Of a DNA stretch of 64,000 nucleotides, positions 55,855 through 64,000 are shown piece by piece. Source of the stretch: DAOUEO01 sp963763495 (GTDB lineage: Bacteria > Chloroflexota > Dehalococcoidia > DSTF01 > JALHUB01); NCBI GenBank assembly GCA_963763495.1, contig CAVXOY010000017.1:1-64000 (forward strand), read 5' to 3'. Every line of letters begins with the position of its first letter. Position 1 is the stretch's first letter. The notes beneath the pieces are model-generated. The model saw nothing but the letters and a program-made list of their open reading frames with translations. It did not search any database and had not been told where the DNA came from. The position numbers were made by a program, and so were the translations under genes.

Positions 55855-55904
55855 GTGCTGCTCGTCGGTGTCGATGAAGCAGCCCGAACTACCGGAAGAA
55901 CGGC

Positions 55905-57240
55905 TGCATTGGGATCACTGCCTTCGAGCGGTCGGGCGTGGTTCGAGCAGAACGCCGCAACAACCGATGCGCAACTCCTGTCTGTCGACTTCGACCGGCG
56001 ATCTGTTGGCTGCCGCCGCCAGCGCCGCGCCGTACCGATCCTGGCCACTAGAGCAGCCACGTGTACGCATCTGTTGTGAGCCACGAAATCGACGCTCCAT
56101 GCGCCGGCGATGAGCATGTTGTCGACACCCGCGGGATCAGGGCGCGATAGGGGTGCCGTACTCCCGCATCGCGCACCAGGAAGCTTTGGTTCGATGAAGC
56201 CGAAGCAGCCGATCTGATCGTCGAACTGCCTGCTCAGGCAATCATCCGGTCAGCTCGTATCACAGTGATCGCCCTAGCGGGGCTGGCCGACGGACGGCCA
56301 GGGCCGGCGACTAGCACTGCCCAGCCGGCGATGTTCTGCGGAACATCCGCCACATCGAGCATCTTCCGCGCAGGTCTTCCGCCGCGACAGGGCGTCAGCG
56401 TCCAGCCCATCGTTGGGGCCGTAGTTGACGCAGTTGCAGTCCGTCAGCTCGCGGGGGCGCAGCGATGTCGCGAAGAACATCCAGGGGGTGTTTCAACGCG
56501 ACTTGTGCAGCCTGTACATCGATATCCCCAACGGACGTATCGGGCAGTAGACATCCCGGCTTCACCGCGTGCGCCAACTGGTTAATCAAGCCGCGGCGCT
56601 CGAAGTCGGCCTCCATCACGTCCAAGTCGACGTTGCACAGCCGGAAGTAGTGCATGATAGGCCCCGCGTTCGCCGGGCTTATAGTGCTGAACGGCGCTCC
56701 CGCATAGGCGGCCGAATCGCCGTCGCCGGTGCAGTCGACGTATTGCTAGCCCTACAAGGCTGCGGCCCGCCTTGTTCCACACAACGACCCCCTCGACGGG
56801 CCGTCGGCGACCCGGACTCATCGACGACGGTGTGCAGCAGCAGCTTGACACCCGCCTCAAGGCACATCTGCGCGACAACGAATTTGAACGCCTCCGGCTC
56901 GAGGCGTGATCATGCTCAGGAAGTCGCCGCCTCGCTCCACGCGAACGTGTCCCACTCCACCCGAGCTGCCAGTCAGCACTCCTGGCAGGCCCGCAACACG
57001 CGCGTCGTCCGGCCGGGCAGCGCGAATGTGAAGAAATTGTGAGCCCCGTACGCCGGTAATCCCCATTCCCCCCGACCACCGTCTCGACCAACCTTGCGCC
57101 GTTGCAGCCGGCGGCAAAGCCGCGGCATGCCGGCCATGCCGCCACCGGCACCAGAACGTCACAAGGTTGATAACGCGCTTCGTCCACGTTCGGTATGCAT
57201 CCGTCCCCACCGAGTATCACCGGTGCGCGAGCACCAAGGA
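55905..57240 (-). pseudogene. FAD-dependent oxidoreductase (FAD_oxidored type), heavily decayed
   Basis: No single frame is open, but fragments in all three minus-strand frames follow one protein in order: a dinucleotide-binding start (CDVLV...AAGCNGARLVETVVGG), GRTTRVLRACQE, EAFKFVV and CLEAGVKLLLHTVVDES, then CTGDGDSAAYAGAPFSTI, MHYFRLCNVDLDVMEADFER, CVNYGPNDGLDADALSRR and, near the C-terminus, PAGVDNMLIAGAWSVDFVAH. At least six frame changes within 1.3 kb, clearly more than in neighbouring genes, so genuine decay is likely. End points are approximate. Confidence 0.7.
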
Positions 57241-57469
57241 TACGCTTCCGCCCGTGTCGGCTCGATGGAACAAATACGCCGTGACCGGCTTCGCGGCACC
57301 CCATCGCTATCCTTCTAGCGGCAGCGACTTATCCTCGATGACGCGCTGCCAGACCGTCGAAGAGCGCGCAGACTCCTCAACGGAACGCAGTTGACGCGCC
57401 TTCGGGACGTGGTAGAATCCCCCATACGAGGGCAATCGTCGCTTGAAACCCTAAGGACAGGAGGACCCA

Positions 57470-58895
57470 ATGACTGACTTCTCCCAACTCGACGCAACCG
57501 CTCAGGCCGATCTCGTCCGCCGCAAGGAGGTCAAGCCGATTGAGCTTGTAGACGCCGCTATCGAGCGGATCGAGCGGCTGAACCCCGCTCTCAACGCCGT
57601 GGTGACGCCGATGTACGATATCGCCCGCAAGGCGGCCGCAGGGCCTCTTCCCGACGGCCCTTTCACCGGCGTGCCCTTCCTGCTCAAAGACCTGATGGCG
57701 GCCTACGCCGGTGTCCGGTTCACTTTCGGCTCGGCGTTCCTGCGCCACTACGTCCCCGACCACGACAGCGAGCTGGTGGCGCGACACAAGCGCGCCGGCC
57801 TCATCGTGATTGGCAAGACCAACACGCCGGAGTTCGGCATCGTGCCGACGACGGAGCCCTACTTGTTCGGGCCGACGCGCAACCCCTGGAACACAGAGCA
57901 CAGCACCGGCGGCTCGAGCGGCGGGTCGGCGGCGGCCGTGGCGTCGGGGATGGTGCCGATCGCGCACGCCAACGACGGCGGCGGGTCGATCCGGATACCG
58001 GCGTCGTGCTGCGGCCTCTTCGGCCTCAAGCCCACGCGGGGACGCAACCCTCTCGGCCCTGATGTCGGCGACACGCCGGGCGGGCTAGTGGTCGAGCACG
58101 CCGTGACGCGCTCCGTGCGCGACAGCGCCGCCCTGCTCGACGCGACTAGCGGCCCTGACGTGGGCGACCCCTATCTGGGCGCCGCCACCGGCACGCCCGT
58201 TCCTGCAAGAGGTCGGCGCCGACCCGGGCAAGCTGCGCATCACCTTCACGACCCAATCGACAACCGGCGGCGAGGTCCACCCCGACTGCGTGGCCGCCGT
58301 GAAGGACGCGGCGAAGCTTTGCGCCGACCTCGGCCACCACGTGGAAGAGCAGGCGCCACCGGTAAGCGGCGAGATGGTCACGCAGCCGTTCATGGTCCTC
58401 TGGTCGGCAGCGAACGCCATGATGATGGACGGCATGGCCCTCCTGTCCGGTCAGACGGCGACGGCGGAGAAGTTCGAGCCGCTGACCTGGGCCCTCAGCG
58501 AGATGGGACGCCAGCAGACCGCTCCCGCCTACCTGCTGTCCCTGCAGATGCTGCAGATGATATCCCGTCAGATCGCCAAGGCCTTTGTCGACTTCGACAT
58601 CTGGCTGACGCCGACGCTGGCCGAGCCGCCGCTGCCGCTGGGGACGCTGGACTCACCGCCGGACAACCCCATGTGGGGGATGATCCGGTCGGCGAGCTAT
58701 GTCCCCTTCACGCCGATCTGCAACGTCACGGGGCAGCCGGCGATGTCGGTGCCGCTCTACTGGAACAGCGACAACCTGCCCATAGGGACGCACTTCGTGG
58801 CCCGATTCGGCGACGAGGCGACTCTCTTCCGGCTGGCGGCGCAGTTGGAGAAGGCGCGGCCCTGGGCGGACCGTCACCCGCCGATCTGGGGTTAG
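57470..58895 (+). CDS. Amidase signature family hydrolase (one frameshift)
   Basis: About 475 residues. The Ser-cisSer-Lys triad region is visible: lysine in GVPFLLKDLMAA, the glycine-serine signature STGGSSGGSAAAVASG and the nucleophile region NDGGGSIRIPASCCGLFGLK. The frame breaks near 58200 (GAATGTPV / FLQEVGADPGKL). The C-terminal half (FDIWLTPTLAEPPLPLG, FTPICNVTGQPAMSVPL) is standard for the family. AGGAGG precedes the ATG. Hydrolyses an amide, substrate unknown. No close functional partner. Confidence 0.88.
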
Positions 58896-59030
58896 AGGCA
58901 CCGCGGAGCGCTATCAGGGACCTAAGCCGTTCGCGGCAGCAGGCATGGAGGTCGCCGCCGATGGAGCGCAGGGGTGCTGCGCGCGTCGTCATGCCGCTAG
59001 AGCCAGGTGATCCGCCCGACTCGCCGGGCT

Positions 59031-60095
59031 CTAGGCGTAGCGGCCCACTTCCTTGACTACGTCGACTATTCTCTTGAACGCTTCGAGGCTCACGTTGTCC
59101 GGCGTCGAGTGGTCGGTGGCGAAGATGTAGCCGCCGTTCTGCATCAGCACCGGCAGGTTCTCCCGCACCGTCGCCTCCATCCTGTCGACGTCGTCCCAGA
59201 GCAGCGCGTCGAAGCCGCCGTGGAGGAGAAGCCGGTCGCCGTACTCCTTCTTCACGGCGAGCGGGTCGATGCCGGCCTTCACTTCCAGAGGGTTGAGAGC
59301 GTCTAGCCCCATCTCCGCGAGGTCGGGAATGAAGGGCCGGATGTCGCCGCAGGAGTGGAGATAGGCCTTGATCCCCTTGGCGTGGGCCCAGTCGACCGCC
59401 CGCTGATGGATCGGCTTGAGGAGCTGACGGTACGTCCTCAATGAGAAGAACTGGTTCTGCTTGTAGCCCATGTCGTCGTAGAAGAGGATCTCATCGAACT
59501 GATAGCCGGCGTCCCACATACGATCGAGGAGAGCAAAGCTCAGGTCCTGCTCGGTTCGCCACATGTCAACGCACCACTCAGGGTCTCCGCCAGCGCGACG
59601 AGCTCACGCTCGGTGCCGATGAACCAGGAGTGGGTGACGTCAAAGCCGAACCAGCCGACGACTCTGATCCAAGCGCCCTGCGCCTTCCAGCGCGGCCACC
59701 TTTCCTTCAAGAAGTCCCAGGGTATCCGGTCGTCACTCGGCGTCATCCTCTCCTTTGCTTTCAGCCAATCGTCGGGCGTCTTCACTTGCGCTTCGATGAG
59801 AGCGATCGAGGACTGGCTCCTGATCCATTTCATCGTGGCGCCCCAACCGGTCGTGAAGACGCGGCGTTCTTCGGAGGCTCTCGATGACGCCGGCGGGAAA
59901 CCGGGGCGAGTTGTCGACATAGATCACGGGAATGGGGTCCAGGCCAAAGAAGTCGACGTAGCTGGCTTCGCCGAGCCCCTCCCTGCGCCAGCGATCAAGG
60001 GTCGACACCCACGGCTCTTCGTAGATGGGGACTCGATCCGCCTCCCGATGCTGGTACATGCGGCTGACGCGCTCGTGGGTCGTCATCTCCACCAT
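59031..60095 (-). CDS. Uroporphyrinogen-decarboxylase-like (UroD/methyltransferase) protein (two frameshifts)
   Basis: About 354 residues. Start ATG 60095 (MVEMTTHERVSRMYQHREAD, the usual start of the family). Breaks near 59885 and 59580 separate three pieces: N-terminal VPIYEEPWVSTLDRW; middle VFTTGWGATMKWIRS and RIPWDFLKERWPRW; C-terminal FDEILFYDDMGYKQNQFFS, IKAYLHSCGDIRPFIPDLAE and LLHGGFDALLW. It resembles the corrinoid/O-demethylation branch rather than haem biosynthetic HemE. A role in methyl transfer or aromatic demethylation is possible but unproven. Downstream of and on the same strand as the GH1 gene (53-base gap). Confidence 0.8.
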
Positions 60096-60148
60096 GAGAC
60101 TCAGTCCTCCGAACAGCGGCCAGACCGAAGGGTCAACCCTCGCGCCGA

Positions 60149-61494
60149 TCAGGCATCCAAGGCGTTTGCGGCGATGACGTCCCGGTACCAGTGGCCGCTG
60201 TTCTTGATGATCCGCTTCTGATTGGCGAAATCGACGTGGATGAGGCCGAAGCGCTCGCTGTAGCCCAGAGCCCACTCGAAGTTGTCGGTGAGCGTCCAGT
60301 GGTAGTAGCCGCGCACGTCGGCGCCCTCCTTGATCGCTCTCCCCACCTGACCGATGTAGCCCTTCAGAAAGGAACTTGATGCGCCGGTCGTCCTTCACGA
60401 CGCCCTTCTCGTCGGGGCCATCGCCGTATGAGCAGCCGTTCTCGGTGATGTAGATGGGCAGCCGGTAGTCGTTCCAGATGCGCATGATAACGTTGTAGAT
60501 CGCCTCCGGGTACACTTCCCAGCCGAAATCCGTTCGCTCCCCTCCCGCAGGGTCGGCGCGACGGGCTCCCAGGTTCTTGTCCTGGGGGTCATCGGCGACG
60601 ACCATGCGCGTGTAGAGATTGATGCCGATGAAGTCCAGCGGCACCTTCACAATCTCCATGTCGCCCGCCTGCACGCCGAAGCGCTCCGGATCGAAGCCGC
60701 CGACATAGGCATCGGGGTAGCGGCCGTTCAGAGCGGTCTCCAGGAACCAGACGTTGGCAGAAGCCGTGCAGGCGCTCGGCGGCAGCGCGGTCCTCCTCGC
60801 TGTCGCTGGCGGGACAGGCCCAGGACATGCTGAAGGCCGAGCTCACCGCCTCGACTTTCCCGGTGCCGCGCACGGCGCGAACCGCAAGGCCTTGCGCGAG
60901 ATTGACGATATGCGTAGTACGGAGCGCCAGTTCAGGGTCGGCGACGCCGGGGGCGTGGTAACCGCCGAGATAGCCCAAGATCGTGAAGACCCACGGCTCG
61001 TTGAAGACCATCCATCGCTTGACCCGGTCGCCGAGATGGTCGACCACAGTGGCGCAGTAGTCGGCGAAGTGCTGAGCGGTGTCGCGGTTGGCCCAACCCC
61101 CCTCGTCCTGCAGGGCCTGCGGCAGGTCCCAGTGATACAGCGTGGGGAAGGGCGTGATCCCCGCCGCCAGCAGCTCGTCGACGAGGCGGCTGTAGAAGTC
61201 GAGCCCCTTCTGATTGACCGCTCCTTTGCCCTGAGGAAAGATGCGCGGCCAGGAGATGCTGAAGCGGTAGCCTTTCAGCCCCATCTCCTTCATGAGGGCG
61301 ATATCCTCTCGATAGCGATGGTAATGATCGCAGGCGACATCGCCGGTGTCGCCGTTCTTGATGTGGCCGGGCTCGTGGCAGAAGCGGTCCCAGATGGACT
61401 CGCCCTTGCCGTCCTCGTTCCAGGCTCCCTCTATCTGGTAGGAGGCCGTAGCACAGCCCCAGACAAACCCTTCGGGGAATTCTACCTTCGCCAT
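60149..61494 (-). CDS. Glycoside hydrolase family 1 beta-glycosidase (two frameshifts)
   Basis: About 448 residues, starting at ATG 61494 (MAKVEFPEGFVWGCATASYQ) nine bases after AGGAG. GH1 motifs are all present: acid/base glutamate in WMVFNEPWVF (Glu166), nucleophile in LPIYITENGCSYGDGPDEKG, and aglycone/glycone residues in GYYHWTLTDNFEWALGYSER. Breaks near 60755 and 60370 split the gene into three frames. No signal peptide, so it is cytoplasmic. Likely hydrolyses beta-glucosides or beta-galactosides. Confidence 0.9.
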
Positions 61495-61629
61495 GTCTCG
61501 CATCTCCTTGTCGCTGGATATGGCCCATGATACGCCACGCCCAGCACCCGCTCAATATCGGTGGACGCCCTCATTGACAACGCGGGCAGCCTGGTCTAGA
61601 ATCCGCGCCGAAGCGAAAGGAGAAGAACG

Positions 61630-63125
61630 ATGACTGCTGGAACCAAGCGCCCATCCCACCTGCCGCTCCTCATGGGGATCGTGAGTGCGGCAATAGCGCT
61701 GTTTGCGTCCGGCTGCCTGTGGGGCGTAGTCAGGGACTCGGAAACGGGCAACGGGATCGCCGGAGTCAGCGTGACCTATACTGACAGCAACGGAAACACG
61801 GCCACAGCTACGACGGAATCCCACGGCTTGTACTCCTTCGACATCGCAGACGGGCCGATACCGGCTGCGGGTCCGGTGAGCTTCGAGGTCAGTAAGACGG
61901 GCTACGAAACGCTTACCGCCGCCCGCACGGTCCAGTACAACGATAACCCGAACGCAACGCTGGAGAATCTCTCCAGCTTCTGGGAGGTCCAGCACTTCGA
62001 CCTGGGGGCGGCAGCGGCGGCCAGCGTGATCGACACTCTCGCATCGGGGCTCAACTTCCCTGCCGGCGTTGTCTATGACTCGGAGGGCAACCTCTACGTC
62101 AGCGAGCGGGACTCCTGCGGGTGATTAGGATCGATGCCGACAGCGGAGCGAATAACAACGACTGCCGGCACCGGCACGTGCGGCTTCAGCGGCGACGGCG
62201 GCCCCGCCAACGGCGCCCAACTCAGCGCCCCGACCGGGCTGGCGCTCGACCGCGACCGGTACCTCGCCGTCACCGACAGCGGCAACTGTCGGGTGCGGAT
62301 GGTCGACCTGGACACCAACTTCATCACCACCGTCGCTGGGAACGGCACCTGCGGGTTCATGGGCGACGGCGGCCCGGCCACTTCCGCCAGAATCGCCACG
62401 CAAGATGCGACAGTGCCGTCACTATTCGTTTGGTCAGACGTCGCCTTCGACCGGTCCGGCAACCTGTACATTGGGGACGTATTCAACTGCCGGGTCCGCA
62501 AGGTCGACACCCACGGCACGATATCGACCGTGGCCGGTTCGGGAGCAACGGGCTTCGCCTGCGGAGCGTTCGCCGGCGACGGCGGCCCCGCCACCAGCGC
62601 TCGGCTCTACCACCCGGTGTCGGTGGCGGTCGACGCGGACAGCAACATCTTCATCGCGGAGCTGGGCAACTGCCGGATCCGCAAGGTCAGCGGCGCCACG
62701 GGAAAGAATCAGCACCGCGGTGGGCGACGGCGATTGCGGCGAGTCGGACGGCGACGGCGGCGCGGCGACCGCAGCCAGCCTGGCCAACCCCCGGGGGTTC
62801 GCCATGGATGCGGCCGGAAACCTATTCATCTCTGAGTTCCGCTTCGTCGGCATGAACCTGCTGGACTGCAACATCCGGCGCGTGAACGTGGACGCAGGCA
62901 CGATTGAGACCGTCGCTGGTTCGGACGACTGCGGCTTCGAGCGGGGACGGCGGCGACGCGACGGCGGCGGAGATCGACACTCCGGCCGACATCGCGCTAG
63001 GCTGCGACGGCACCATGGCGTTTGCGGAAACGACGGGCGGCCGCGTTCGAGTAGTCTCGAATGTCAGCCCCGGCGGCCCGGCGCCCGACTCCGACGGCGA
63101 TGGGATCGGCAACATGTGTGAATAG
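61630..63125 (+). CDS. NHL-repeat lipoprotein with N-terminal carboxypeptidase-regulatory-like domain (frameshifted)
   Basis: About 498 residues over four frame segments. Signal and lipobox: GIVSAAIALFASGC. Residues ~30-100 form a regulatory-like beta-sandwich (GIAGVSVTYTDSNGNTATAT, YETLTAARTVQ). Then at least five NHL-type blades follow, with recurring TVAGNGTCGFMGDGGPATSA, LDRDRYLAVTDSGNCRVRM and FIAELGNCRIRKV. The C-terminus PDSDGDGIGNMCE is a calcium-binding thrombospondin-type end. Breaks near 62115, 62705 and 62945. Start ATG has AAAGGAG upstream. Probably an exported beta-propeller binding protein; ligand unknown. Confidence 0.8.
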
Positions 63126-63236
63126 CGGGTGGTAAACCAGCCGCAGGAACGGAACCTCGACAAACCAGGGTCATAATAGACGTGACCGCCTGCCACTGCG
63201 GCGGGCGGTCATGGCATGTCCCTCGCGGAGTGGGCG

Positions 63237-64000
63237 ATGGAACTGCTTGAGATTGCGGGCCTGAGCTTCCTCGGCGTGCTGGCGTACATGACCGGCGTCT
63301 GGCTGCTGAGCCTTGCCCGCAGGGACGCGAGCGTCGTTGACGTCTTCTGGGGGCTCGGCTTCGCGCTGCTGGCGGCAGCCTATCTCATCGCCACAGACGG
63401 ATTCGGCGGCCGCAAGATTCTGATAACCGCCCTCGTCGCCGTATGGGGTCTGCGGCTCTCCATCTACATTCTGCTGCGCAATCGGGGCAAGGGAGAGGAC
63501 TACCGCTACCGGAGATGGCGAGAGCAGGCCGGGGCGAGCTTCTGGTGGATCAGCCTCTTCCGCGTCTTCCTGCTCCAAGGGCTGCTGCTGTGGATCATAT
63601 CCATGCCCATACTAGCGGCCCAGTTCAACAAAGACCCCGGCCACTTCACGGTCTTCGACTTGGCGGGGACGCTGATTTGGGGCGTGGGCTTCTTCTTCGA
63701 AGCGGTGGGAGACTGGCAGCTTGCCCGCTTCAAAGCCGACCCCGCCAACAAGGGGCAGGTGATGCGGAGCGGCCTGTGGGCCTTTACGCGGCACCCCAAC
63801 TACTTCGGCGATGCCACCGTTTGGTGGGGCTACTTCGTGATTGCCGCGGGGACGTTGTGGGGGTTGTGGACGCTCTTCAGCCCCGTCCTGATGACGGTGC
63901 TTCTGTTGAGGGTATCGGGGGTCGCGCTGCTGGAGAAGACCCAGGTCCGGACAAAACCTCGAGTACCGGGACTACATCGAGAGCACGAGCGCGTTCCTAC
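63237..64000 (+). CDS. DUF1295 / steroid-reductase-like membrane protein (partial, frameshift near the end)
   Basis: Open to the right edge, about 255 residues visible. The start ATG at 63237 has GGAG seven bases upstream; an in-frame ATG at 63216 is possible. Helical membrane protein with DUF1295 marks: LARRDASVVDVFWGLGFALL, DYRYRRWREQAGASFWW and, near the C-terminus, GLWAFTRHPNYFGDATVWWG (the NADPH-site motif shared with 3-oxo-5-alpha-steroid 4-dehydrogenases and isoprenylcysteine methyltransferases). A one-base shift near 63955 leads to EYRDYIESTSAF. Substrate unknown. Confidence 0.82.
   Translation, partial: MELLEIAGLSFLGVLAYMTGVWLLSLARRDASVVDVFWGLGFALLAAAYLIATDGFGGRKILITALVAVWGLRLSIYILLRNRGKGEDYRYRRWREQAGASFWWISLFRVFLLQGLLLWIISMPILAAQFNKDPGHFTVFDLAGTLIWGVGFFFEAVGDWQLARFKADPANKGQVMRSGLWAFTRHPNYFGDATVWWGYFVIAAGTLWGLWTLFSPVLMTVLLLRVSGVALLEKTQVRTKPRVPGLHREHERVP

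Noticed and set aside
1..64000. CRISPR arrays, rRNA, tRNA genes or complete insertion sequences
   Set aside because: I looked for regular spacer repeats, rRNA-like conserved stretches, cloverleafs and transposase motifs and found none that hold up.

Overview
The window looks like a chromosomal piece of a high-GC bacterium, most likely Chloroflexota (Dehalococcoidia-like). The best taxonomic hint is the family of Tat lipoprotein substrate-binding proteins with leaders of the type YW.RF..QRLSRRR..AAG...LGLAGCGG. This placement is inference. The sequence carries about thirty apparent single-base frameshifts spread over otherwise well-conserved genes, including complex I. It therefore reads as an indel-prone assembly. 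Interrupted genes are annotated over their full span, with approximate break points.

Region 1 (1-14.6 kb, minus strand): a complete complex I operon in the order nuoA-B-CD-E-F-G-H-I-J-K-L-M-N, with nuoN running off the left edge. NuoC and NuoD are fused, and the subunits closely resemble the E. coli (13-gene) type. A good promoter lies upstream of nuoA. Next to it is a two-gene sulfite-oxidase-fold molybdoenzyme with a tiny two-helix membrane partner (14.85-15.77 kb).

Region 2 (15.9-21.5 kb, plus strand): three tandem family-5 (peptide/opine-type) substrate-binding lipoproteins. The first two share an almost identical 300-bp promoter-plus-leader cassette. Two more paralogues lie at 44.1-47.5 kb, convergent with DppC/DppB-type permeases (47.5-49.4 kb); no ATPase gene is present. 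A branched-chain amino-acid-type binding lipoprotein sits at 42.0-43.4 kb. Similar hairpins follow three of the binding-protein genes.

Region 3 (21.5-35 kb): anaerobic radical chemistry. A glycyl radical enzyme with an SCP2-like N-terminal domain and its activase are divergent from a double-hotdog MaoC protein. A minus-strand run then reads ADP-ribosylglycohydrolase, three Cys-type sulfatases and an anaerobic sulfatase maturase with a SEC-C tail; the maturase would install formylglycine in the sulfatases.

Region 4 (35-43.9 kb): MarR regulator and DHA2 exporter, carboxylesterase, methyltransferase, a truncated multi-pass membrane protein flanked by repeated copies of its own gene start, an EamA transporter, the branched-chain binding protein and a YgbA-family protein.

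Region 5 (49.5-64 kb): cyclase and acyl-CoA dehydrogenase, a zinc-ribbon protein, a degenerate GGDEF protein, a lipoprotein, DUF362, a decayed FAD-oxidoreductase pseudogene, amidase, UroD-like methyltransferase, GH1 glycosidase, NHL-repeat lipoprotein and a DUF1295 membrane reductase cut by the right edge. Overall this suggests a heterotroph using peptides, sulfated compounds and glycosides with a quinone-linked respiratory chain and some oxygen-sensitive enzymes. I saw no rRNA, tRNA, CRISPR array or complete insertion sequence, and no gene-free gap above 300 bases.
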